64,000 bases of DNA, taken from the NCBI RefSeq assembly GCF_000150275.1, contig NW_002060948.1:1924251-1988250 (forward strand), written 5' to 3'. The translations under genes and the position numbers were made by a program. The stretch's first letter is position 1. The number at the start of each line of letters is the position of its first letter. The notes under the pieces are model-generated. The model ran no database searches, was not told where the DNA came from, and saw only the letters and a program-made list of their open reading frames with translations. Of the stretch, positions 38,845-51,733 are shown piece by piece. Source of the DNA: Trichoplax adhaerens (Eukaryota > Placozoa > Uniplacotomia > Trichoplacea > Trichoplacidae).

Positions 38845-41800
38845 TAGGCTAACTGTTAGGCACAACGGCCTCTTCGTCGGAATCGATGGTACAACCCTAC
38901 CGTACTAACATACAGTACTCACCTTCAGATCCACGCGCTATAAGTACTGTACGGTACTGTACCAGTAAGCACACCTTGAATGTTAACCAGTCGTTATACC
39001 GAGTACAGTACAGTACTATACTGTACTTGTAGTAGTCCACACTCTGTATACTACCATGGACAGATGGACTACTGTACTCGATATTCGGCACAATGCCACA
39101 CAATCCACGTACAGTATAATTCATGCTAGTCCTTGCATACTGTACGGTATGTACTTGCAGATATACTGTACTGTACAGTACTGTACAGTACATCATATAT
39201 GCAATTCGCGAAAGAAGAACCAAATGATAGAACTTGAATTTGTGAAAGAAGCTGCGCTAAAATTGTGTTCAGGATAGAATGTCTAATATAATTCAACATG
39301 AATTCCAATGTATATACGCGATGGGACTGACAAAAAGTATTGTTCGAGCCACAAAAATCTTTCAGTAATATAGTATACGGTTCTTAATTTTATATACAGA
39401 TATATATGACAATATATACTGTACATAAAGTGCATACTTTACAACCTAATATGCACGCGGTACAATATACTTCTCTCAGCTACTTACATTCATAATTAGT
39501 TAATTTGTCTATGATCATTGTAAAAAATACTTTTTCTAGTACATTGCTCGGACATTCTATATACAGTACTGTACATAAAGGCGGTACAATATACTTCTCT
39601 AATCTACTTAAATTCATAATTAGTTCATTCGATTACTGTAGTGTAGGGTTCGAACCTTAAGGATTAGTATTACAGTTTACCACTAATACATAACAAGTAC
39701 AGGATCGATTTCATTCATTTTGCTACGACTTCAAATGACATTTTAATCGCTGAGATATAAATATGAAAGATGAAAATCATATCACTCAAAGCAGTTTTTT
39801 TTCACTGTACTGCATAGTGTATACGATGATAGAAGTAGGAGAAATCATTTTACAAAATAGAAACATTATTTGAGGCATTGATAGTACACACAAGGACTTT
39901 TCATTGTCTATATGGAGTTTTTATACTTTAGATTTATTTCAATTGCAGACAAAAGCAATGATAGCTTAGAACTTAAGGCACGGCGGGTGCAACTGTCGGA
40001 GGTTTTGAGGTCTGAATATATACGCATGTTGCGATTAGTGTCTATATATGAGCTCGTATTGAGTGATGTCCGATTGTAAACTTCATTTGTTATGTCTATA
40101 CTGTGTAGTATACAGGCTAATACAGTAGTTCAACGGTTACAATACAAGCATGGTTGAAAATTTGGGGGATTAATTTAAAACTTTCAAGTATCAATTGATA
40201 TTTTGCTACGATATTGTTGGCCATACTTTGATGGGGGACTTTTAAGTAGTCTTTTAAAAGTCCATGTTTTGACGTCTAAAAAGTTGCAATACTATATCAT
40301 TTTATTAGCATACGGCACCATACAGTAGCTACTTCTACCAAACGAAATGATCCGTTGTGGTGGATGTTTATCGACGTACAAGCGTTCCATCCATCGACTG
40401 TAATCGCGTTATAATAGTTGCGGATATCTGTACAGAATTCACGTCTAACGATAAGAACTACTAATAAACAGGAACTAATTTCGGCTATCCCGGGTCATTA
40501 TTTATTTTTTTCTCCAGCTGAGCGCATGACAAGGTACTTTGTACTGAAATGTGTGCATTCAATCTTTAGCAGTCATCTAAACTTAGATAGTATTTTTTAT
40601 GAATAGATTGAACATGATTGATTCGTGATTGATGTCAGTGGGTTGTGGATATGGAGTACCTTGCAAGGATCAATTGATCTTGATGATGCACGGAAATACT
40701 ATACCGTTTTGCACACTATTAAACAGTTATGTGGTGCTGTCTTGGTAATGCAATACCTGTGCTCAATTGTCACTGAACAATACTGTAGTCCAGTAGTAGA
40801 GTACAGTAGAGATATTGCACTGTAATAGTATTTATTTATCGATTGATTTGTTATTTATTTATTTACGGTATAGTAGACACAAGTACTGTACGATAGTTTA
40901 CCAGATTTGTTTGAAATAGAAAAGAATTCGATTGGTTTGTCTATCATTATGGCATTGACTATCTATAGTGTATGACAATTATGTAATTTTCTTATCCAAA
41001 AGAAATCTTTTAGGCGATTTTAACATTTCCATACTGTATCGCAGATTATCTAAAGTCGATGTGAATCATTACCCCTGGAATATAGAAATATGCCATACTG
41101 AACTAACTGAAGTGTGCAAAGCCTTTCTATACCGTAACCGTCCGTATTGTATTGGTTGAGGCTAAATACCGACAACACTGGACTTGAGACTCTGTGCATT
41201 CGATTGTTGCATTGTGACTTGATGCGTCGAAGCATCCTACAGTACAGTGTAGACCTACAGTACAGTACTGTAGTGCACTGTACTGTACTGTAGTCTGAAG
41301 ACAGTGATTTACAGTACTGTACTGTACAGTACTGTACAGTACAGTGTACAGTATCTAAAGTCTATCTCCAATCCAATCGATCTCAAGTCGACGTAAATGA
41401 CTACCCGTCGAATGTAGAAAGATGCCATACTGAAGTGTGTAAAGCCTTTCTATACCTTAACCGTATTGTATTGGTTGAGACTAAATACACTAGACAACAC
41501 TGGACTTGAGACTGCGTGCATTCGATTGTTGCTTAGTGACTTGATGCGTCGAAGCATCCTACAGTACAGACTGTACAGTGTACAGTACAGTACAGTAGAA
41601 CACAGTACTGTACAGAACAGTAGTCTGGAGACAGTGATCGATCTAAAGTCTATCTCCAATCCAATCGATCTCAAGTCGATGTAAATGACTACCCGTCGAA
41701 TGTAGAAAGATGCCATACTGAAGAGTGTAAAGCCTTTCTATACCTTAACTGTATTGTATTGGTTGAGACTAAATACAGACAACACTGGACTTGAGACTCC

Positions 41801-42967
41801 TCCGTACTGTAGATTGTTGCTTTGTGATTTCATGCGCCCAAGCATCCTACAGTACATACTGTAGTCTGTACAGTACAGTACTGTAGTTTGAAGATGATGT
41901 TGTTTTACTGTGTCGCCCCTTTGCACTCACTACTCAGTATGCTGTACCATGAATCCATGACTGTACAGTGTACAGTACAGTGCACACTTGCACTGTTGGC
42001 TGTCCATCTTGTTATGATGACAGTTCGAGACGGCTAAAAAGGCTGTATTTCGCGGTCACTTTTGATCGCAGTACACTCCGACAAGGTACCTCTGTACAGC
42101 TCTGTAGCGGAAAGAAAAAAGGAAAAGATTCTTTTCTCCTGTAGTACAGTACTTTGTGTACTGAGTTTGCAAGCGTTTTACTGTAGTGTACAGTACAGTA
42201 CAGTATTAGTGTATGCATAGTGTACTGTAGGCTACAATGCACAGTACTATAGGTCACAGTGCACAGTACTGTAGACTCCGACTACTGGACTGGACTGTTC
42301 TGTACCGTACTGTCAATGCTGGACGTACTGGACTATCTACTGTATAATACAGTCCATGGTACTGTGGAAGACTGTCGCATCAACATCGACGACTCGACTC
42401 TACTGTACTATACCGCTTTACCAGACAGGAGTTTTTATCACGTTTGTGAAGGTCAGAAGACTGCATTCAAAGCTTTTGCTGTCGCTACGCGATTTGGTAA
42501 TCCATCGTTGGCTATTTAAACTGAGTAGAAGTGAATATTAATCTGGTAGTAGAGGATCGACCAATCCTTACTGGAATTGAACTGGCACTTTCTCTCAATA
42601 TCTGCAAATTTGGAGACGACGAGCACAGAATCTACCGGATATTACCGTCTTGCACAATTGAAGCATCCATTGAAGTGCAAGATTGAACTGAATTGAATCG
42701 ATTTACAACTTAGTAGGACAATCATTGAGGACAGGCAATTTTTCAGAAATTTCGGCTATGGAAAATGTCAATGTAGGCAGATAATTGATCGCAATCATTT
42801 TAGCCTTAATGATATCCTTGATAGGTTGCATTTTAAGACGTACTACTGAATGATTCTTATTGTTAACAATTGAGTAAAAGTACTTATGGTATTAATGAAC
42901 AACATGAACATTGACTTGGATATCGTTCTCATTACTAATATTACGGTCATTTTCTCCTCATGGGCAG
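38845..42967. other. GTAC-palindrome-rich stretch before PPP2R5
   Basis: No gene is supported apart from whatever first exon PPP2R5 uses. The stretch is rich in alternating TACTGTAC/GTACAGTA words, densest at 39,001-39,190, 41,240-41,350, 41,570-41,620 and 42,180-42,310. It includes a three-copy segment near 41.06-41.89 kb. Open frames of 60-110 codons here read Tyr/Cys/Thr/Val/Leu strings that come from translating the palindromes, and are not genes. Confidence 0.6.
41060..41890. repeat. Three-copy direct repeat, units of about 317 and 288 bp
   Basis: 'cgtattgtattggttgag' recurs near 41,143, 41,462 and 41,749. Each is followed by 'acaacactggacttgagact', 'cgaagcatcctacagtac', and (between copies) 'aaagtctatctccaatccaa' and 'gccatactgaagtgtgtaaa'. 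A GTAC-palindrome tract of different length sits inside each unit, which explains the unequal spacing. Confidence 0.85.
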
Positions 42968-45900
42968 GCTCATGCTGTACCACCATACTTAGGCAAACAA
43001 GCGTTGAACGGTGGAAAACGCGTTTCAGTTATTAATACCGCAGTCAAACTTCGTCAAAGTTCATCACGATTCAATGCAAAGTCGACAATAGATCTGCAAA
43101 CGTTAAAGTCCCTTAAAGGTTGGTGTTATTATATTCAATTGGATCTGACTGTATTTTCTTTCGTTGGATTGAAAATGGTGATAGAATCTGGAGTTTGTAA
43201 CTTCAATTGGGGAGGGGGGGGGGGGGGAAACACTTCTTGGTGCTTTCTCATCCAACTTCAACTATGGTATCATACAGTAGTGTTTATCCATAAGCTTTGT
43301 ATGCATTGGTGTCGATCGTCCACTTGTTCTCTATACCGATAGACCGACTCCTCTCCATACTCGACTCGTTGACCTATTGGACACAGTACAGTACAGACGA
43401 TTGCGTTGATGGTCATAGACTCAATCCATTACCCTTGTACACGCTCATCCTATGGGATTTGATGTTGCCGTGGATTATGTACCATCGCTACTGGATGACA
43501 TTGGTCAAGTAGCAATGGTCGTCTACGCGGCAACGCTACTATGGACTGCGTATGGACTGTACGTCCGTAATATTTCCCCACTTCTTTTTATTGCAGACAT
43601 TAAAAGATGGAAATAACCATATCATAAGGCACTCTTTGCTTTGGATTTGATGCTAAAAATCCTTCACATCCATATTACAGTCCTTGTCAAGTCAATATGG
43701 ACAGTGCTATCGATCGATGGATATGCTTTTCCAACCCATTTTTGATAGCAACTTGATTGTAGTTTTTAGGTCGACTTATGGCCCCTACAGCTGCTCCGTC
43801 CATCGCAACATCATTGCTGATCAACAATGATCACCATGGTCTATCTTCTTTGATGGACAGTCTTCATACAGTCATTTCCACTTTATTCATCATCATCGAT
43901 CTGCTCCATCCAATCTGAATTCCCCTAGCCTCTACTCTAATCTTCTTCCATCCTAGTCGAACATCAAATGGAAACTGTATTAAGTTGAAAGCAGTTTTTT
44001 TATTCCTTGCTTTTTTCCCCCCCCATCACTCCATTCTACTATCCTAGCGGTTGTACTGCAATACCGCATTGTCGACGTACGCTTTGGATCCACTGGTTTT
44101 TTTTTTTTTGCTTTTCCCTTTATCAACTGCTTGGGCGATGAGCGTTATTTTGATTGCATAAAGTCAGTTAGGAACTTAGGATAGATTTACAAGTAGGGGT
44201 CGGATAGACGTGTGTACAGTACAGTATACAGGTAGAGGTGTACGTATACATACTCAACGTTCACTTTCAAAGACCAATCTCTTAAGAGCAAGTGCTACCA
44301 ACACTTTCCCCAATAAACTCATGGCGCTCTATCTTGATTGCAATGAACAAATCATAATGTTATGCGGTAGTCATCTAAAGCCACTTGCTATCATGGACAT
44401 ACTGTAGTACTGGTGCAACGTTTACTATTCTCGGTGGATATTCAATCTATTCTATGAAAATAATCAGTATGCTGTTGTACTGAAGCTTCAACTTTCTTTT
44501 ATAGTTTATTTAACTTGATGATTTATTCAGTGTCATCCATTTCCAAGTTTCTGTCATATTTGAACTGGGCTAAGTGTGGACTTAATTGATTATGTTTCAT
44601 ACGTTCATATACTCCTAGCATAATTCCAATCATTAAATGACTGTATAGTATACATTCAGTAGGATATTTTCAAGATACGAGTCGCGCTGACGATAATAAA
44701 GTAAGAAACGGCGTACGGTGTTAGTATGAAGATCGCGATAAATATTTTATTATATAAATATGCATTATTAGGTATTCACTTTAGATAGACATTTCTGAAA
44801 GGCTCTGCATCTACATTCACTGAATACGCTCAAGTACTGTACAATAAGGGTACATAATATCCTTTTAGCAAAACAGTCCAACATAGACTGTGTAAATGCA
44901 TTGAAAAACTGGATCGGCACTGACTTTTAAAATTATACGGTACCGTAGTCAATCGACTGCTTTTTATTGATTAGAAATTCAATATTTTCAAAGTGTTGAT
45001 ATCTGCCGTGCACGGCTATTGACTCCTAGAGGATTCTCGACAGATCCTAACAATATAAAGCATGGTAGCTAAAAGGGTATTTTTATTAGGGTGATCAATT
45101 GAAATTGGATGCATATAAACATATTAGAGCGTACAGTACTATAATACCATTGAGTATTAGAACTAGAAACCCTAATTCCTACTGACAGGTACAAATACTG
45201 TAAATCTATAAATTATTCGTATTTTTGATTATGTGATATTTTTCAATGATTAGTAAAATCATCCGTTTTTGGATATCGTGCCTGTCATGAACAATCTACC
45301 CTTTTATAAAATCGATATCATTTCCATCAACATCCTGAATTGAACATTTTTTGATACATTATCCTGTTAGAAGTAAATCGTATCTTCAATTAGACCTTTT
45401 AAGTTACAAAATAGACTATTCGTCAGCGTAATCCATGATTATCGCGATGTCGTTGTAGTATCGATGCACGCTATCGCACGGTATAGTAGTATAATACGAT
45501 TATGCAATCGGGGAGTTGACAATCACTCAGTGTTTTATATTTTTGAGTTATCTCAGAGTCGATGATCTGGACTATGCCACGATGGAGAGATACTGTATGC
45601 CATACAGTATTGCAAAGAGGTTACGACAAGAGATCCTTCTCCATTTTCATTTTACGATTGCTATGTGAATGACTGTATTTAATTCGCAAAGTTCAATTTT
45701 TAGCACGCGTCAATGTAGCACGGAATTAGTGCCCAGGTGATTCCTACCGACACCGTATTTTCTCATAAATGATAATTATTAATTAATTTTTCTAAACTAC
45801 TATAAATTGTTTGGCCTACCGAATTAAATTACATGCAAAAATAGCTTTCCGCCTGCGGTTATTCATTGTCGTAGTGGCCACTGTAGATTAAGAGCTGGTC

Positions 45901-48900
45901 AATTTAAGTCCAACTACAGTAATGTGTTGGCATTCATGATGAAAAGGTAGAAGAGACATTTGAAATTCTACTGTCTATTGTTCTGACATGGATCTGTATA
46001 GATTACAGACAGACAGAGTGTAGCAAAAACAGTCCGGGTTATTCTTTAATTTTTTATTTCCTTATTTTTAATGCATAACAAGAGTTTAGACTAAAGTCAG
46101 TTGTATTACAAAGCGCTTTTTAAAGGAGGATAAATTGTATAGATCAATATTTAACTGAGAGGAACAGTTGGTAGAGTCCTGATTATTCTTAGTTCTATCA
46201 GTCAGTTGTACTACATAAAATTATACACTGTTAAAAGTAATCATTATAAATCTGATGGTATACACCGCTGTAGGGAATTTGGCAAATGACACATTTTATA
46301 ATGACTATCATTTCTTAATTTTTTATATTGTACGAGGGTTATATTCAGCATAAAAATCTCTATATCATGTGATCATGCTATATTAATTACTACAATGCCA
46401 ATACCTAAATGCAGCACATACTGTACTTGAATAATTCTTTGTCCTTGATTTGGTCTTATGTAATGACAGCTTGAATGATGTCAGGCCATTCTGCTTCAAT
46501 GCCTGTGAAATAAGATAATTGTTCAGTAGTAGCTTGCGATTGCTATGGGCTACACTTATTCGATGAAGATTGGATCGAAAGAGTATTTCGATCGTTTTAA
46601 CAACGTCGCAATACCCCCAAATAAAATCAAATTAAATGATGTAATTTGAAAACTTTATAACATTTACATTTACAATAAACACGACAAATGCAACGTAATT
46701 AATCATTTGTCATCCAACTCTTTATAATTTTATGAATTGCTCAGTATTCCCACGATTTAGTGGAAGGGGATGGAGTTATATCTATAATTTTTTTAATCAG
46801 CATATTCTCAGAATTAATCACTCTTCGCTCCATTTAACGTGATTATAATAACGGTTAACTATTCAGTAATGGTATTACATACTACTTGCACTATTATATT
46901 CACGCAACTCTATAACTTAGCATAATCAAGTTTGAAACTATAAATTATGTTTATTACATCCACTGTTACTATTGTATCATCATGACTGATTTTTAATGTT
47001 GTGTAATTGAATTGGCTTATCATAGATGCACAAGGCGAAGAATTAAACGATTTGTTTATCAAGAAGTTGCAGCAATGTTGCTACTGCTTCGATTTCATGG
47101 ATCCTGTTAGTGATCTCAGGAATAAAGAAATCAAGCGTGCGGCGCTCAATGATCTCATTGATTGTATTTCTGCAGGACGTAAAGTCATCGTAGAATCGAC
47201 ATACAGTGAGGTTGTCAAGCTGGTAAGTTCCATTATCGTTATATCTCATGCACACGTTTAGCATTTGTAATCGGCTTACTTAAATGAAAGGCTAAAAAGC
47301 GGGGGACTGTTGCACAATATTGCTCCAGAGATGACATAGTATAGTACGCGTATATATCCACGCCTTCGTTGTACGTATAGATGGACTATTGGATCTTTCT
47401 TCAACAGCTAGAGTTAGAGTTGTGTTATTATAGTCACATTTTTATCAGTTAGAATTTCTCATTCTTCGTTACAGTTGCTTGACTGCTAACGATTATTTGC
47501 CTTTTTTGTACTAAAATAAAGCAGACAAACGATGATTTACTTTGTTGGTATAGCACTAGAATATGCTAATACTATACTTGTATGTTTGACAACAGTTATT
47601 TGTTAAAGTCAACTGTTGAAGTAATTATTCAAAATCGATGTTAAATTGTATAATATATACGTTGATAAGCTCCCTCACAAATTTTCTAGTTTTTGTGACT
47701 ATCTTTTTATACCTACACGAAATTCAATTCCGAATTTTATTCACCCAATTGTTTATTGTAACTGTCAATAGATAATATTATAGACTGGTTTAGATAGTAT
47801 AAAATTGCAATACGAATATATGGGTTAGTGTAGATATTATTAGATTATCGTTCAATGTAGAATTTTGATACTAATATCGGCCCGAAATATAATGTAGCTG
47901 AATATGGCAAGAAATAGATTATAGCATTATACGTATTTCGTTAGTTTTAGCATTTATCAAAATTGATATTGAGATGACATACGGTACATATATTCTTTGT
48001 TAAACATTTGTTAAACATGTAATGTACGGTACGCTTATTCATTCTTTAGATGGCAAAGTATATAGAAATTATTGCTATGTGCCTTGACAATTCTTGCATG
48101 GATAGCTACATGTTGGCATAAAGTACGGTATTTGTACGTTAGTTTAAGTCCGATTTTCCCCTTTTTCTATATTTAAAGAGAAAATAAACATTTTGTACAG
48201 TAGCATGATATTCACGACAATTTATCAAATTTTTCACGTTGGATTAAACTAATAATTTGAAGATTATACCGCAATTCTGAATTTATTAGATTAGTACTAA
48301 CGTTATCATCATGATCGTGTATTAATTACTAAATTTTAATAATTGGTATACGGTACGTAGTATTTCACCATTTTACGCACGTTAATAAATGCCAGTTCAT
48401 AATGCAATAAATTGAAAGATTCCTATTCTAGGGATGCTCTTTTGCTCCTTTGAACAACACGCTACAGGGTTAACTTTAGGTGTAAATGCAGTAGGCATCG
48501 AACTTGTACGGAATACATACTTGATTTTACGCTAAATTATACTACTGTGATGAGCTATGGTTGCTATTAGAAAGTCTTCCTAGTTACAACGCTATCATTT
48601 ACAATGCTTTGGGGTGTTCACTAAATATAATATAAGAAAAAATCGGCGTGAAATTAAAATTAAAAGAACTCTATTTTTATAGGACTAAATACATTATTTA
48701 CTGATTCATATTGTTTACTAGCATCTCATCGTTACTAATAACGTCATTATTACTGAAATATCCCCTTCCATTTAAATGATTTACCTATAGTAGCGAGGCC
48801 TAGCTTTCGTTAAGAGAATGACAATGATATTGTACGCATACTTCTCACTTAAGCATGACTGTTTACAAATTAATAAATATTCTGGTAGTAATGTAGTATC

Positions 48901-51647
48901 AAAAATACTCTACGATTATTCAATCTAAGTAATTTACTATTTCTTGGATTTAAACACCAAATATTTCTGTTAACAAAGGAATGAAAATGTTCTCATAGTA
49001 TGTTACAGGGCTTCTGATAAGATAGACAAGAACTAATAGCAAGGTTGTTATATGTTATAGGTGGACGTCAATATCTTCAGAGTCTTACCGCCATCTGATA
49101 ATCCTGATTTCGATCCCGAGGAAGATGAACCGACTTTGGAAGCATCATGGCCTCATCTTCAGGTTCAACTGTTATAATGACCTATGTAATGTAATGAATA
49201 TAACAAGCAGAGTAAGAAATTTGCTTGCCTGTTTGATCAGTTCTTCACCGCACATATTATCTTTATGCACTTGCTAAGACATTTTTTAGTAGTAATGTAC
49301 AACTGTGTCAATAATTAGGTGTAGTTCATTGTATAGCATCACAAAATACTGAGATGAATATCCATAAACGTTGAAGTAAATACTGCAATGCTCATAATAC
49401 TATCTATTTATACTTACAATTTCTAAAGTCATATCACATATGTAGAATTCTTTAATATGGAAAATTTTCTCAGTACAGTGTTATTTGTGAAATATCTGCA
49501 TTCCACAGGTCGTAAATAAATTGTTTCATGTTATAGTGCTCAGACCGCTATTGTACATTTTTAAGATTCATCCAGTACAACTAGTACTACTTGCTAGTAA
49601 AAGCTACAACATTTAATTGAGAAATAAATTAAATAAAATTCTAGTATCAAGGATACACATACACAAACGTAACCGTAGCTACGATTTACATATCCAGTAA
49701 TTATTAAATACATGTACTTGTCGATGCGTCGTTTATTATATTGAATAATTCAACTCTTACTTTTTAATTTTGGATTATACTAAATTCTCATTATCGATAC
49801 TTTCCGTATTTGCAGTTGGTCTATGAATTTTTTATTCGCTTTTTGGAGTCACCAGATTTTAAGCCATTCACAGCGAAGAGATATATTGATCAGAAATTTG
49901 TTTTACAAGTAAAGTACTCATTTTATTTACCTATCAGCAATCCTCGTGTGCTTAGGAAAAAATTTTTATCACCCTGTTGACGGGACGTTAATTCATGCTA
50001 TGATTGTAGTTGCTGGAACTGTTCGATAGTGAAGATCCAAGGGAAAGGGAACTTTTAAAAACTGTTTTACATCGAATATATGGAAAATTCCTAGGATTGC
50101 GGGCGTATATAAGGAAGCAAATTAACAATATCTTTTTGAAGTATGCCGTCTTTATTGAGAAGCTTATCAGTTTAATTCATGTTTATCAATATTACAGTAT
50201 AGTGTCTGCATGCATGCAATTATTACAAATACTATATATTGTGTATTTATGGTTAATTTATAATGATTTTACCTAGATTTGTTTATGAGACAGAAAACTG
50301 TAATGGAATTGGAGAACTATTGGAAATATTAGGAAGGTATGGTTATGCGATATATGTTAATGGCTGATAAAATATCGTATTTCGCATAGTTAAAGTTATC
50401 ACCTAGTCCTATCTGTAATTGTAGTTGCTTCATGGATACGTAGATTAGAGCTTGTAGATATCTACTCGTATCATCGTTGACAACTTTTTTATTATTTGGG
50501 CTAATACAGTATTATCAATGGCTTTGCGCTTCCATTGAAAGATGAACACAAACAATTTCTACAGAAAGTACTAATACCTTTACACAAAGCCAAATCTTTA
50601 AGTTTGTACCATCCACAGGTAATAACGAATTTGACTGACTGGAAGTATACAGTTCGTCTTTAGATTTATATTATTTTGACTATTTTTCCGAGTAGCTTGC
50701 TTACTGCGTGGTGCAGTATTTGGAGAAAGATGTTACTCTTTCTGAAGGGGTAAGTTTTATTAGCTTACGTTCATATTTTATATTTCTACTGCAATATTTT
50801 ACAAATATCTACATAAAATTTTAAAATTATTAGGTATTGCATGGGCTTTTAAGGTATTGGCCTAAGACTAGCAGTCAAAAGGAGGTATAAAGTTGGTTCT
50901 ATTTGAGCCTTGTTTATTCTTTATCCCTTAGTGGGCGATACTAATGTAAATATTATTTACATTTTGTAGGTGATGTTTCTGAGTGAAGTGGAAGAGATTC
51001 TTGATGTTGTTGGCCCCGCACAGTTTCAGCAAATCCAGGAGTCTCTTTTTAAACAAATTGCCAAATGCGTATCCAGTCCTCATTTTCAGGTTTGTGCTTT
51101 GATTGTCTTATGACCGTTAATATACGCCTATTTTATGTTTGAAAATTATTTTATAATAGGTTGCAGAAAGAGCGTTATACTTTTGGAACAATGAATACAT
51201 AGTAAGACTTATTGAAGAAAATTCCGAAACTATTATGCCAATATTATTTTCCTGTTTATATCGAATTTCAAGAGAACATTGGAATCAGTATGTGCTAATC
51301 TTTAAGTTGTTAATAACTTATGAAGTATACTTATGGATAAGGAATTCTTATGACATTGATATTTGTTGCATATTTAGAACTATTGTGACGTTAGTGTATA
51401 ACGTACTTAAGACTTTTATGGAAATGAATGGTAAATTATTTGAAGAATTAACTGCTAGCTATAAAGGAGAAAGACAAAGGTAAAAGTCTAGTTATCAATT
51501 GTAACTGTTCTCAGGTATTAGTTACTTATCTACGACTTGCTACATAGGGAGAAAAGGAAAGAAAAAGATAGAGACGAGGTTTGGAAAAAGATTGAACAGC
51601 TATCACGTGTAAATGACGGCAATGCTAACAAAGGTGGTGGACAATGA
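42968..51647 (+). CDS. PPP2R5: PP2A B56-family regulatory subunit (5' end missing)
   Basis: B56 (B') subunits target the PP2A catalytic core to LxxIxE-motif partners. Thirteen exons: 42968-43118, 47026-47222, 49061-49162, 49816-49908, 50010-50140, 50277-50336, 50510-50618, 50696-50749, 50834-50884, 50970-51089, 51160-51287, 51378-51479, 51548-51647 (TGA); phases agree, giving 465 residues. Diagnostic segments: LRQSSSRFN near the start, [86 protein letters not shown]. Conservation is very high across the HEAT-like core. The C-terminus is short ([16 protein letters not shown], then a Gly-rich end). The initiating ATG must lie in an exon upstream of 42968 that I could not identify. Which vertebrate paralog it matches cannot be told; a single ancestral gene is likely. 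Confidence 0.95.
43119..47025 (+). other. Large intron of PPP2R5
   Basis: This 3.9 kb intron, in phase 1, separates the RQSSSRFN exon from the rest of the gene; the other introns are 60 bp to 1.8 kb. It holds homopolymer runs (G near 43,214; T near 44,098) and scattered GTAC words. I see no nested gene on either strand. Confidence 0.7.
43209..43227 (+). repeat. G-run, 14 consecutive G after GGGGA
   Basis: A GGGGA followed by 14 G residues in otherwise AT-rich intron DNA. It is a simple homopolymer that could form a G-quadruplex; its true length is often uncertain in assemblies. Confidence 0.9.
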
Positions 51648-51727
51648 AGCTTCAATTACATTTGAAGTGGTCAGTGTATTCGACTGTGGATTATCTGTAA
51701 ATCGTATGCTATTAGAATTCTAGTAAA

Positions 51728-51733
51728 AATAAA
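51728..51733 (+). promoter_or_regulatory. Possible poly(A) signal AATAAA of PPP2R5
   Basis: An AATAAA 80 bp after the TGA. The position is reasonable for a short 3' UTR, but the hexamer alone is weak evidence. Confidence 0.35.

Noticed and set aside
38897-39308. Overlapping open frames of 60-108 codons on both strands near 39 kb
   Set aside because: They consist of translated GTAC palindromes (Tyr, Cys, Thr, Val, Leu strings), which are open on both strands by composition.
39630-39680. 'gggttcgaacct' resembling the B box of a tRNA gene
   Set aside because: No A box at the proper distance and no cloverleaf could be drawn around it.
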